DNA of 64,000 nucleotides from JAUIAI01 sp963732405 (GTDB lineage: Bacteria; Pseudomonadota; Gammaproteobacteria; Burkholderiales; Burkholderiaceae_E), in the NCBI GenBank assembly GCA_963732405.1, contig CAVSZG010000001.1, positions 3,100,001-3,164,000 on the forward strand, given 5' to 3'. Below are positions 1 to 8,099 of this stretch, one piece after another (position 1 is the first letter of the stretch; every line of letters begins with the position of its first letter). The notes beneath the pieces are model-generated. The model saw only the letters and a program-made list of their open reading frames with translations. It was not told where the DNA came from and made no database searches. Both the position numbers and the translations under genes were made by a program.

Positions 1-222
1 GGTCACCGTTGTCGGCCGGGACCTGCCCGCCATGGTCGATTCGCGCGCCCGGCGCATCAGCGTCTGGCGTAAGCGCGAACGAATCTCCGGGTCGGGTTCC
101 TCAACATTGAGTGCGTTGGCCAATCTTGCCAGCAATGCGGCGGGCAAGACATCTGGCGCGAGTTCGGCGGCCTGGCGCTGCGGCGTGTCATCCGCCGGCT
201 CGATGGGCTTTCGGTTATCCAT
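1..222 (-). CDS. Probable anti-sigma factor, N-terminal part (runs off the left edge)
   Basis: The reading frame starts with ATG at 222-220 and overlaps the last 8 bases of the sigma-factor gene. That overlap is the usual sigma/anti-sigma arrangement with translational coupling. The visible ~74 residues begin MDNRKPIEPADDTPQRQ and are hydrophilic and helical-looking, with an Arg/Leu-rich stretch ending at the window edge. The spacing resembles the N-terminal part of ChrR/cupin-type anti-sigma factors, but neither the zinc site nor the cupin part lies inside the window. The assignment rests mainly on position next to an ECF sigma gene. Confidence 0.55.
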   Translation of the reverse strand, partial: MDNRKPIEPADDTPQRQAAELAPDVLPAALLARLANALNVEEPDPEIRSRLRQTLMRRARESTMAGRSRPTTVT

Positions 223-964
223 TGAATTCAGGTCCCAGTGATTCCTTCAGCCACTGTACGCCGTGGCGCAAGTGGCTTTTGACCGTGCCAAGCGGCATGC
301 CGAGGTGCGTGGCGATTTCCGAGTGCGACAATCCCTTGAAGAACGCCAGGGCGAGCAATTGGCGCTGCACCGGTGCGAGCCGCTCAAACGCGCGGCGCAA
401 TGTCTGGTCGCGCTCGATGCAGCCGAGAATATCCAGCGGGTCGTCGGTCAGACCGGCCGATCGGCCGGTCGCGTCGGCACGCAGCCCGTCATGCGTCGCG
501 GCCCGATCGGCTGCCTGATCCATATCCTCGAATAAGATGGCCGGATCGGCCCTGCGCAAGGCATCCAGCGCCCGCGACCGGGTGATGGTGAGTAACCAGG
601 CGATCGGTCGACCGCGACCAACGTCGAACCGCTTCGCCTCTCGCCAGACCTGTAAAAACGCATCACCGGCAATCTCTTCGGCCAGTTGCAGATTGCGGGT
701 GATCCGTCTGGCCAGACTGAACACGCGACCCAGGTGCCGTTCGTAGAAGGCCCCCAGCGCGGCTTCATCGCCCAGTGCAATGCGCTCAACCAGGCGGACA
801 TCGTCGAGCGCGCCCGTCACGGTCTCGGCCGCCAGTGGTCGTTCCGGCGACAAAATCGGCTCGGCCAGGCCGGGGCGCGGCACATCATTCCCGACAGGAT
901 CCGCCCGAATGCCAGACGACATGGTTTCGACTCCGGGAGAGGCGGCAGGATTCGCGTCGGTCAT
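215..964 (-). CDS. ECF-type RNA polymerase sigma factor
   Basis: This is an extracytoplasmic-function sigma factor that directs RNA polymerase to stress promoters. Region 2 is visible as FYERHLGRVFSLARRITRN followed by an AEEIAGDAFLQVW helix and the promoter-melting segment ending in LDALRRA. Region 4 is visible as the helix-turn-helix LSHSEIATHLGMPLGTVKSH. An acidic, poorly conserved linker with RAD/GRSAG residues separates them. I chose the ATG at 964 (protein starts MTDANPAASPG); an upstream in-frame start at 1015 would add 17 atypical residues, and a further in-frame Met lies about 14 residues downstream. The gene overlaps the anti-sigma gene, so the pair is probably co-transcribed and autoregulated. 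The inducing signal cannot be read from the sequence. Confidence 0.9.
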   Translation of the reverse strand: MTDANPAASPGVETMSSGIRADPVGNDVPRPGLAEPILSPERPLAAETVTGALDDVRLVERIALGDEAALGAFYERHLGRVFSLARRITRNLQLAEEIAGDAFLQVWREAKRFDVGRGRPIAWLLTITRSRALDALRRADPAILFEDMDQAADRAATHDGLRADATGRSAGLTDDPLDILGCIERDQTLRRAFERLAPVQRQLLALAFFKGLSHSEIATHLGMPLGTVKSHLRHGVQWLKESLGPEFNG

Positions 965-1079
965 AACAACGGATACGACCGAAACGGTCCACTGGATGTT
1001 TCCAAATGCAAACATCGCTGAATCCCTCGATAATGACGGCCACGGGTCGTGATGGCAAGCCCTGTGGCCAGGCCGATTG

Positions 1080-1400
1080 TCATGCAGCGATCGATGGTGC
1101 CCGCCCGGCGTGTGCCGCCCAATGCTTCAAGGTGTCGCAGCGATGCCGGAAGTGCACCACCATGCCGCCATCGTCGAAGAACCACAGAGGATCGTTGTCG
1201 ATCTCGACAATCGCCACGCCATTGGCCGGATTGACGACCTCGACGTCGACTACGCCAATGACGAGGTCGCAGTCGCGGTCGCCGACGATTCGATTGACCA
1301 ACAACCGGCGGAAGTCGAGCGGCGCCAGCGAGGCGATGTCTCCCTTGGCGAACGCATCGGCAGCCCGGTCCGCAGGCGACGCGAACGCCAGTGCGCTAAG
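1080..1400 (-). CDS. Coding-like open frame of unknown function, start not identifiable
   Basis: On the minus strand, 107 codons from about 1400 to the TGA at 1082-1080 show the strong C/G third-position bias of real genes here. The encoded text looks protein-like: LRPDKEGT and an AADAFAKGDIASLAPLDF segment, then NPANGVAIVEIDNDPLWFFD and a His/Arg-rich end. No ATG lies in frame; a TTG at about 1304 gives 74 residues. The frame also stays open upstream, antisense to the reductase gene at 1437. It could be a small protein with a non-ATG start or the 3' remnant of a gene. I do not recognise the family. Confidence 0.3.
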   Translation of the reverse strand, partial: LSALAFASPADRAADAFAKGDIASLAPLDFRRLLVNRIVGDRDCDLVIGVVDVEVVNPANGVAIVEIDNDPLWFFDDGGMVVHFRHRCDTLKHWAAHAGRAPSIAA

Positions 1401-1436
1401 CTTGCGGTCCGTTCCTTCCTTGTCGGGTCGCAGAGC

Positions 1437-2360
1437 ATGAGAATCCTGATCGTGGGTGCCGGTGGCATCGGTGGTTACTTCGGCGCCCGGCTGATACAGG
1501 CCGGCGCCGACATCACCTTTTTGCTGCGTGAGCAGCGCAACCGGCTGATTCGTTCAAAAGGGCTGGGCATCGAGACACCGGCCGGCCACTTCTCGGTGCA
1601 GCCGGCCAGCGTCACGGCCGATCAATTGAAACCCGACTACGACCTGATCATGCTGGCCCCCAAGGCCTACGATCTGGACGACTCGCTGACCAGCCTGGCC
1701 GGTGCGGGCGAGCGAGGGGTGTTGCTGCCGCTGCTCAACGGTTACACGCATCTGGCGCGGCTGGATCAGCGCTTCGGGCGAGCCCGCGTGATGGGTGGTG
1801 TCGCGCATATCGCGGCGATGATCACCGACACCGGCGCCGTGCGTCAGTTGAGCGAGCTGCATATGATCACGGTGGGGCCGCGGGATCCGGCTCATGTTGA
1901 TCTGGCCAGGGAATTCATCGGATTATGCGGGCAGGCGGCCTTCGACAGTCGCTACACGGATGACATCGATCAGGCACTCTGGGACAAGTGGACCTTCCTG
2001 GCGGCGCTGGCCGCGCTGACCACGCTTTGCCATGGCCCGGTCGGCGAAATCGTGGCCACCCGATTCGGCAAAGCGTCGAGCCTGGCCATGCATGATGAAT
2101 GCTGCGCGATCGCCGCTGCCTGTGGTCACCCGATCGAGCAGGCCGTGCGCGCCAAGGCAGCCGGGCTGCTGACTCAACCGGGTTCCGGTTTCACCGCCTC
2201 GATGCTGCGTGATCTGAGTGCCGGCCAGGCCACCGAGCATGAGCATATTCTGGGCGAGTTGATCCGGCTCGGTGAGGCGCAGGGAATCCAGTCCCCGTTG
2301 CTGGGGCTGGCCCATACGCAACTCGCGGTGCTTGCGAATCGGGCGGCAGCCAGGTCCTGA
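1437..2360 (+). CDS. Ketopantoate reductase family protein (PanE/ApbA-like)
   Basis: This is an NADPH-dependent 2-dehydropantoate 2-reductase-family oxidoreductase, 307 residues, the usual length. It opens with the dinucleotide-binding loop MRILIVGAGGIGGYFGARL. The family's catalytic-lysine region is visible as PKAYDLDDSL (residues ~80-90). The C-terminal helical domain carries LWDKWTFLAALAALTTL, where the Lys is the second conserved substrate-site residue. The frame stays open to 1077, but homology-like sequence starts only at the ATG at 1437. Many genomes carry several paralogues, so a dedicated role in pantothenate synthesis is not proven. It is convergent with the regulator at 2461, and the 100 bases between them hold nothing obvious. 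Confidence 0.85.
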   Translation: MRILIVGAGGIGGYFGARLIQAGADITFLLREQRNRLIRSKGLGIETPAGHFSVQPASVTADQLKPDYDLIMLAPKAYDLDDSLTSLAGAGERGVLLPLLNGYTHLARLDQRFGRARVMGGVAHIAAMITDTGAVRQLSELHMITVGPRDPAHVDLAREFIGLCGQAAFDSRYTDDIDQALWDKWTFLAALAALTTLCHGPVGEIVATRFGKASSLAMHDECCAIAAACGHPIEQAVRAKAAGLLTQPGSGFTASMLRDLSAGQATEHEHILGELIRLGEAQGIQSPLLGLAHTQLAVLANRAAARS

Positions 2361-2460
2361 ACGGATTGCCAGAGTTGAAATGTTCTTCTGGTGCGGTCTG
2401 CCGCCAGTGCCGGGGCGATGAATGCGTGGGCGTCAGCGTCTTTCGCGAGACCTACGCACC

Positions 2461-4011
2461 TCAGAATCCCTGGCGGGCAAGTTCGGCCTGCATGACGGTG
2501 CGCGCGCCGATGTTGCGTATCGGCAAGGCATCAAAAAAGTGTCGCACGCAGGCTTCGGACCTGGTGATACGAACCTGATGGCGCCAGCGCTCGGCCTGTT
2601 CCGGTCGACGGGCCAGGCCGTTGGCCAGCGCCGCAATCATGGCAATGATGTGATGGGCGCCGGGACTGGCGGCCGCCCGGTCGGCCCATAACGCGGCTTG
2701 CGCATGGTCGCGTGACTGAATCAGGGTCATCGCACGAACGGCATGCATCGCGTAGAGCATGGGATCCAGCGGGCTCAATTGCAAGGCCATGTCGAGTCGG
2801 CCTGGCACCTCCTGAACATCGCCGGCGAGCATGGCAGTCAGGGCTCGCGAATAGAAGGCCTGGGCGTAGTTTGGGTTGAGGTCGAGTGCGCGCTGCAGCC
2901 ATAGGGCTGCCGGTTCCAACTCGTCGGTCAGCCAGAGCGAGCGGCCCATCGTGAAATTGACGAAGGGATCGAGAGGATCGAGTTCGAGTCCGCGCACGGC
3001 ATGGCGACGCGCCTCGTCGGCCGCCCGGCGCGTATCGGGGACAAGATGCAGAAATGCGTCGACGAAGCTCGTGAATGACAACCCGGCATGGGCCCGGGCA
3101 AACACCGGATCCAGAGCGATCGCCCGTTCGAAGCAATGGCGTGCAGTGCGATTGGCCTCCGGCGTGAAACCAAAGAGTCGGCTCACGCCGTGATGATAGT
3201 TGGCCCAGGCATCCAGGTGTTCCAGCGGCGTGATGGCGTGAATGCGCGCCTCGTGCAGCGGAATCTGCCAATCGATCGAGGCGATGATGTGCGCGGTGAT
3301 GCGCCGGCGCAGATCGTCGACCTCATCGATCGGAGCTTGTAGTCGGTCGCCCCAGACCACCGTATCGCTGCGCGCGTCGATCAGTTCGGTGTGCACAGCC
3401 AGGCGTCGGTTGCCGCTCTCGATCAGGCCGGTGAGCAGGTAGTTGACGCCAAGTGCGTCCGTCGCGTCACGCCGACTAGACGGTGCTCGGCTCACACGAA
3501 ACGAGGAGGCGCGGTCGATGACGGCAAGCCAGCGCAGTCTGGACAAGGCCTGGATGATTTCATGGGGCAGGGCCTGGTTCAGGATGCCCAAGCCTCGAGC
3601 CGGTGTTGGCTGCCGGAAGCGCAGTACAGCGATCGACGGCCGGGACGGCATGGCGCTGCCCTCGTCGTCACGACCGACGTCGGCCAATGGGCAGGCAGCG
3701 ACGATTTCGCGCACCTGAGCGACGAATCGAAAGCCCTGGCCATGAACGGTACGGATCAGTTCCTGGGCGACACCGTCGTCGCCGATCGCCTGGCGGGCGG
3801 CGCGCACGCCACTGGCGATGCTCGCGTCAGTGGCCACCCGCCCGGGCCAGATGGCCTGCGCCAATTCATCGCGCGTGACCAGACGATGGCGGTTTTGAAC
3901 CAGATGGGTGAGTAATAACAGGATGCGTCGTTCGATCGCGACGGCACTGCCCCCACGCCTGAGTTCGAAGCGACCGAGGTCCAGCTCACAATCGGCAAAT
4001 TGACATGCCAT
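2461..4011 (-). CDS. Winged-helix (OmpR/CadC-type) transcriptional regulator with TPR domain
   Basis: This is a 516-residue cytoplasmic regulator. Residues ~1-105 form an OmpR/PhoB-type winged helix: the segment CELDLGRFELRRGGSAVAIE, a VTRDELAQAIWPG helix, and the wing LIRTVHGQGFRFVAQV. Next comes a TolB/adenylate-cyclase-associated type domain (PSIAVLRFRQPTPA, then YLLTGLIESGNRRLAVHTEL with a DTVVWGDRL strand). The C-terminal half is TPR-like helices (ANRTARHCFERAIALDPVFA; LDLNPNYAQAFYSRAL). No membrane helix is visible, so it is CadC-like only in its DNA-binding part. The ATG at 4011 is preferred over an upstream GTG at 4035. It is divergent from a methyltransferase gene, the most likely target besides itself. 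Confidence 0.8.
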   Translation of the reverse strand: MACQFADCELDLGRFELRRGGSAVAIERRILLLLTHLVQNRHRLVTRDELAQAIWPGRVATDASIASGVRAARQAIGDDGVAQELIRTVHGQGFRFVAQVREIVAACPLADVGRDDEGSAMPSRPSIAVLRFRQPTPARGLGILNQALPHEIIQALSRLRWLAVIDRASSFRVSRAPSSRRDATDALGVNYLLTGLIESGNRRLAVHTELIDARSDTVVWGDRLQAPIDEVDDLRRRITAHIIASIDWQIPLHEARIHAITPLEHLDAWANYHHGVSRLFGFTPEANRTARHCFERAIALDPVFARAHAGLSFTSFVDAFLHLVPDTRRAADEARRHAVRGLELDPLDPFVNFTMGRSLWLTDELEPAALWLQRALDLNPNYAQAFYSRALTAMLAGDVQEVPGRLDMALQLSPLDPMLYAMHAVRAMTLIQSRDHAQAALWADRAAASPGAHHIIAMIAALANGLARRPEQAERWRHQVRITRSEACVRHFFDALPIRNIGARTVMQAELARQGF

Positions 4012-4048
4012 GAAGCAGCGTAACGCAGATTTCACTGCGCGGGCATCA

Positions 4049-4078
4049 AATCTTCATGAAACCTCCAGGCAATCTTCA
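4049..4078. promoter_or_regulatory. Two direct 8-base repeats in the regulator/methyltransferase divergent region
   Basis: AATCTTCA occurs at 4049-4056 and 4071-4078, spaced 22 bases start to start, two helical turns apart on one DNA face. They lie in the 166-base gap between the divergent regulator (4011) and methyltransferase (4178). Tandem direct repeats are the normal target type for OmpR-family winged helices. Binding by the neighbouring regulator is an inference. Confidence 0.3.
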
Positions 4079-4177
4079 AGCAAGCGGGCCGGCAATCCGT
4101 CACTCTGGGGCATACGGCCAGTGCGGGCCAGGCCAGCCTAGCCCCCGGTGTCGGTCCACTGTCAGGAGTCAAGCGCA

Positions 4178-5008
4178 ATGAACACCATCCATGAACAAGC
4201 GACACCGTCGATCCAATCGCACAACCGGGGGCCCGCCAGTACGTGGAGCCTGGGTGGCCAGGCCTACGACGACATCAGTCGGCAGATCGCCAGCGCCCTG
4301 GCGCACTGCGTGGTGCGTTTCGATCCCCAACCGGGCGAGCAGGTGCTGGATCTGGCCACTGGTACCGGCATGACCGCCCGCCTGCTTGCCGCGCGCGGGG
4401 TCGATGTGATCGGCATCGATATCGCGGCCGGATTGATCGAGGCAGCCCGTCAGCAGCCGGCACCGGCTCGCGGATCGATCCGATTCGAGATCGGCGATGC
4501 CGAAAGCCTGCCGTTGGCCGACGGCAGCGTCAACGGGATCACCTCGACCTTCGGCGTGATGTTCGCGACCCGGCCTGAGGCGGTTGCCGGCGAACTGGCG
4601 CGGGTGTGTCGTCCGGGTGGGCGCATCAGCCTCACAGTCTGGCGCAGCGACAGCAGCATCGCCAAGATGTTCGGTGTGCTGCGGCCGTTTCTGCCGGCGG
4701 CCACTCAAGCGACCCCGCCCTCGCCATTCGCCTGGGGCGAGCGGGCGCGCCTTGCCGAGTTACTCGGCAAGTCCTTCGAGCTGACCATCGAGGAGGGCAC
4801 AACCATGTACTACGATCGCAACGGCGACGCAGCATGGCAGGCATTTGTGACGGGATATGGTCCCGTCAAAAAGCTGGCCGAAGGCCTTCCCGCCGATCAG
4901 GCAGAGGCATTGCGTGCCGGGTTCGTTGCGTTTCATGAAGGCTACCGGACCGCGTTGGGCATTGCCATGCCGCGCGAATATCTGCTGGTGTATGGCCGGC
5001 GACGCTGA
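4178..5008 (+). CDS. Class I SAM-dependent methyltransferase (UbiE/Methyltransf_11 type)
   Basis: A 276-residue small-molecule methyltransferase. Motif I is VLDLATGTGMTARLLAARGV (residues ~58-77), followed by the acidic ribose-binding strand VIGIDIAAG. Motif II is ESLPLADGSVNGITSTFGVM and the VCRPGGRISLTVW post-motif is present. An AGGAG-like ribosome site lies 8-13 bases before the ATG at 4178; a 30-base upstream extension is less likely. The substrate cannot be inferred. It is transcribed divergently from the winged-helix/TPR regulator, which suggests regulation by it. Confidence 0.85.
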   Translation: MNTIHEQATPSIQSHNRGPASTWSLGGQAYDDISRQIASALAHCVVRFDPQPGEQVLDLATGTGMTARLLAARGVDVIGIDIAAGLIEAARQQPAPARGSIRFEIGDAESLPLADGSVNGITSTFGVMFATRPEAVAGELARVCRPGGRISLTVWRSDSSIAKMFGVLRPFLPAATQATPPSPFAWGERARLAELLGKSFELTIEEGTTMYYDRNGDAAWQAFVTGYGPVKKLAEGLPADQAEALRAGFVAFHEGYRTALGIAMPREYLLVYGRRR

Positions 5009-5039
5009 ATGACGGCGCTGTGCGGCATGCCCGGCCGGG

Positions 5040-5777
5040 TCAGCGCATCGAGAACCCGCGCTCGGCCAGGAAGTCCTTCATATGCGGTCGCGACTCCTTG
5101 CCCAGCAGTTTGTCCATCTGCTCGCTCCAGCACTGTTCCTTGTTGTTGCCGGTGCGGGTCTGGTAGTAGTGCCGCACTCGTTCGTCATACTCGCGGATCG
5201 AGGCCTCGTCGTCATAGTCACGATAGACATCCTGCTTGAGCACGACCTCCAGCGGTAGCCGGGGCTTGACCTGCGGCGACTGGGCCGGGTAGCCCAGACA
5301 CATGCCGAATACCGGATAAACCAGGCGCGGCAACTCGATGAGATCGGCGGCGAGTTGCGGATTGTTGCGGATCCCACCGATATAGCAGATGCCCAGCCCT
5401 TGCGATTCCGCGGCAATCGCCACGTTCTGGGCAAACAAGGCCACATCGACTGTGGCAATGATGAAGTGTTCGGTCATGCCTTCGACCGCAGGCCGGCCAT
5501 GCATCGCGCCGCATTCGCCCGAGCGGCGCAGGTCGGCGCAGAACACCAGGAACTCGGCACAGCCCGCGATGTATTGCTGGCCACCCGCGAGTTCGACGAA
5601 TTGCGCGCGGATCTCGGGCCGGGTGACCCGCACAACTGTTGTGCCCTGCAGGAAGCTCGAGGTGGCCGCGCCCTGGCCAGCGCGGATCAGTTCATGCAGG
5701 GTGGGCTCGTCGATCGGCTGATCGGTGAATTTGCGGATCGACCGATGGGCCTTGAGCAATTCGATGGTGGGATTCAC
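5040..5777 (-). CDS. NfsA-type NADPH-dependent FMN nitroreductase
   Basis: This is a flavin reductase of the oxygen-insensitive nitroreductase/FMN reductase family, 245 residues. Family features are the N-terminal LLKAHRSIRKFTDQPIDEPT with the phosphate-binding Arg-Ser-Ile-Arg, the SSFLQGTTVVRVT segment, GICYIGGIRNNPQLAADLI, and PVFGMCLGYPAQ. The C-terminal basic stretch (NNKEQCWSEQMDKLLGKES) resembles NfsA. The start is a GTG at 5777 whose bases overlap the stop of the aldehyde dehydrogenase gene (GTGA), so the pair is translationally coupled. The likely role is reduction of quinone, nitro or flavin substrates alongside the dehydrogenase. Confidence 0.85.
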   Translation of the reverse strand: MNPTIELLKAHRSIRKFTDQPIDEPTLHELIRAGQGAATSSFLQGTTVVRVTRPEIRAQFVELAGGQQYIAGCAEFLVFCADLRRSGECGAMHGRPAVEGMTEHFIIATVDVALFAQNVAIAAESQGLGICYIGGIRNNPQLAADLIELPRLVYPVFGMCLGYPAQSPQVKPRLPLEVVLKQDVYRDYDDEASIREYDERVRHYYQTRTGNNKEQCWSEQMDKLLGKESRPHMKDFLAERGFSMR

Positions 5778-7207
5778 GCCGCGGCCGCCGTGCCCAGCAA
5801 GGCCTTGGTTTCGAGGAATTCCTCGATGCCCCATTCGGAGAACTCGCGCCCGTTGCCCGATTGTTTGTAGCCACCGAAGGGCGCACCCGGATCGACACCG
5901 GCACCGTTCAGATGCACATTGCCGGCGCGCAACTGGCGCCCGACCCGCGCGGCCTCGGCCAGATCGCCCGCACTCACATAGGCTGACAAGCCATAGGGCG
6001 TGTCATTGGCAATGCGGATGGCATCGGCCTCGTCCTCGTAGCCGATCAGGACCAGCACCGGTCCGAAAATTTCCTCGCGGGCCACGGTCATGTCATTGGA
6101 CACGTGCGCGAACACGGTGGGCCTCACGAAGTAGCCCTGGCTGATGCCCTCGGGTCGACCGAGCCCACCGGCCACGAGGCGGGCACCTTCGTCGATGCCT
6201 TTCTGGATCAGGGCCTGCACCTTGTCGAATTGCGCCTGCGATACCAGCGGGCCCATCTGGGTGGCTTCACTGGCCGGATCGCCCACCCGGATCTTTTCTG
6301 CGGCCGCCTTGGCGATCTGGGCGGCCTCATCCATACGCGACCGGGGTACCAGCATGCGCGTGGGCGCATTGCAGGACTGACCGGAGTTCATGCAGGTGCC
6401 GAAGGTGTCACGGGCCACGACCTTGGCGAAATCTGCGCTGTCCAAAATGATATTGGGCGACTTGCCACCCAACTCCAGCGCCACGCGCTTGACACTGGGC
6501 GCCGCCTGCTGGCTCACCGAAACACCGGCGCGGGTCGAGCCGGTGAACGACATCATGTCGATATCGGGATGCGCGGACATGGCCACGCCGACCCCGGGTC
6601 CATCGCCATTGATGAGATTGAACACGCCCGCCGGCACGCCGGCCTCGTGCATCACCTGCGCAAACACCAGGGCGCTGAGCGGAGCGATTTCGCTCGGCTT
6701 GAGCACCATGGTGCAGCCCGCGGCCAGCGCCGGCGCCACTTTCGCGGTGATCTGGTTGAGCGGCCAGTTCCAGGGCGTGATCAGACCGCACACGCCGATG
6801 GCTTCGCGCACGACGATGGCCCGGCCGGTGTCTTTCTCAAATTCAAAGGCCTTCAGGGCGCGGGCAGCCTGCTTGATGTGACCCAGCCCGGACGGCGCCT
6901 GGGCGGCATTGGACAACTTGGTCGGTGCGCCCATTTCCTGGGTGATCGCCGCGGCGATGTCGCCCATGCGCGCCTTGTATACCTCGCCGATCCGGTTGAG
7001 CAACTCGAGCCGCTCCTCGCGCGAGGTCTGCGAAAAGCTCGCGAAGGCCTTGCGGGCGGCTGCCACGGCTCGGTCCACATCGGCTGCATTGCCCATGGCG
7101 ATGGTGGCGATGGTGTGTTCGGTGGCCGGATTGATGACGGGCAGCGTGGCATTGCTCAGCGGTGCGACCCACTGGCCGTCGATATAAAACTCTCGTTCGT
7201 GTTCCAT
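5774..7207 (-). CDS. NAD(P)-dependent aldehyde dehydrogenase
   Basis: A 477-residue member of the aldehyde dehydrogenase superfamily, full length. It oxidises an aldehyde to the acid with NAD(P)+. Visible landmarks are ITPWNWPLNQITAKVAPALA with the cofactor-site Asn, LKPSEIAPLSA, the Rossmann FTGSTRAG, the general-base Glu in VALELGGKSPNII, and the catalytic Cys in MNSGQSCNAPTRML. EEIFGPVLVLIGY is also present. The ATG at 7207 gives a natural start. The gene is coupled to the nitroreductase downstream. A 230-base gap without a gene separates it from the repressor gene at 7438-7719, so it may have its own promoter. The substrate is unknown. Confidence 0.9.
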   Translation of the reverse strand: MEHEREFYIDGQWVAPLSNATLPVINPATEHTIATIAMGNAADVDRAVAAARKAFASFSQTSREERLELLNRIGEVYKARMGDIAAAITQEMGAPTKLSNAAQAPSGLGHIKQAARALKAFEFEKDTGRAIVVREAIGVCGLITPWNWPLNQITAKVAPALAAGCTMVLKPSEIAPLSALVFAQVMHEAGVPAGVFNLINGDGPGVGVAMSAHPDIDMMSFTGSTRAGVSVSQQAAPSVKRVALELGGKSPNIILDSADFAKVVARDTFGTCMNSGQSCNAPTRMLVPRSRMDEAAQIAKAAAEKIRVGDPASEATQMGPLVSQAQFDKVQALIQKGIDEGARLVAGGLGRPEGISQGYFVRPTVFAHVSNDMTVAREEIFGPVLVLIGYEDEADAIRIANDTPYGLSAYVSAGDLAEAARVGRQLRAGNVHLNGAGVDPGAPFGGYKQSGNGREFSEWGIEEFLETKALLGTAAAA

Positions 7208-7437
7208 GATGTCTGTCAGCCTGATGGTTGATTGAATCTGGCGGGCTCACCCTTGCAGGTGGCGCGAGCGGTGTGATGACCGGGATTGGCGACGGGTCCG
7301 CGACTCGTCGGCTGCCGGCCCCTCTGAACGACAGGGCAGGATCAGCATGGACCGGCGCAGGCAATGCCACCACGAAGCCACATGATAAGGCATGGGCGAA
7401 CAGCGATCCCGCCCATGCCCCAGTGGGAAACGGCCGG

Positions 7438-7719
7438 TTAGGCCATGCGGCGCAGCAGCGTGCCCAGGTCATCGAGCACACGGTCCAGCTCGGGTCCGGC
7501 GTGTTCTTTCATCGGCCGTAGTTCCTGTCCGACATAACAGATGGTCATGCGCGCAAAGACGCTGTCCAGTGCGCTGCGCGCGGCCGACAGTTGCTGCGCG
7601 ACTTCCATGCACGGCGAGTTGGTGTCGATCATTCGAATCACTCCGCGCAGTTGGCCTTCGATGCGTCGCAGCCGCTTGGAGATATCGTCGCGCGATTGCT
7701 GATCAATGATGTGGGTCAC
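7438..7719 (-). CDS. CsoR/RcnR/FrmR-family (DUF156) transcriptional repressor
   Basis: A 93-residue all-alpha repressor with the family core RLRRIEGQLRGVIRMI. It starts at a GTG (7719) with an AGGAAC ribosome site just upstream. The family's four sensor positions read His3 (W), Cys37 (X), Tyr62 (Y) and Glu66 (Z) when aligned without gaps to CsoR. A canonical copper set would be Cys-His-Cys and FrmR has Cys-His-Glu, so here the Y-site His is replaced by Tyr. An extra Cys61 lies beside it. It is the last gene of the efflux operon whose promoter (12552-12590) contains an RcnR-type operator, so autoregulation is likely. The inducer could be a metal, aldehyde or reactive sulfur. Confidence 0.85.
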   Translation of the reverse strand: MTHIIDQQSRDDISKRLRRIEGQLRGVIRMIDTNSPCMEVAQQLSAARSALDSVFARMTICYVGQELRPMKEHAGPELDRVLDDLGTLLRRMA

Positions 7720-7820
7720 GAGAGTTCCTGTTCGGTTGAGACGACGAGGGGCAGGATTGGGCAGGGGCCGACGGCAGCGGGCAAGGCAGCGGGACAAACC
7801 CCAATGCCGTGTTCATGGCA

Positions 7821-8099
7821 TTACGACGCAGTGACCGAGCGCGCCGCTTCGGCTTCGGTGCGCACATGAAACACCTTGCGAAGAATCGTGTTCAACGGGC
7901 ACAAGCCAGTGACCGAGCTCTGCAGCAGATTGGCGCCGACGAAGGCGGTCAGCCAGAGCCAGTTGGCGCTGTGAAAGATCGGACTGGCCGCCGAACCCAG
8001 CGCGAGCGACAGCAGGATGACAGTGCCGGCAAACGCGCGGATGACTTTCTCGGTGGTGACGCCGGTGGTACCGCAGGACTGCGCAGTAGACGAGTTCAT
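7821..8099 (-). CDS. Small membrane protein, DUF2892 (YgaP-type transmembrane domain)
   Basis: A 92-residue protein with two hydrophobic helices (residues ~22-40, AFAGTVILLSLALGSAA; ~48-64, LWLTAFVGANLLQSSVTGL). The CPLNTILRK motif follows the second helix, as in the membrane part of YgaP. In YgaP this domain is fused to a rhodanese; here it stands alone. Its start overlaps the stop of the RND pump gene by ATGA, so it is co-translated with the pump. The association of DUF2892 with a CsoR-family repressor hints at sulfur-species or metal stress. The function is otherwise unknown. Confidence 0.8.
   Translation of the reverse strand: MNSSTAQSCGTTGVTTEKVIRAFAGTVILLSLALGSAASPIFHSANWLWLTAFVGANLLQSSVTGLCPLNTILRKVFHVRTEAEAARSVTAS

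Noticed and set aside
6104..7231. A 375-codon plus-strand open frame opposite the aldehyde dehydrogenase
   Set aside because: It lies entirely antisense to a full-length aldehyde dehydrogenase with all motifs; its Arg/Gly/His-rich translation is typical of antisense frames in high-GC DNA.
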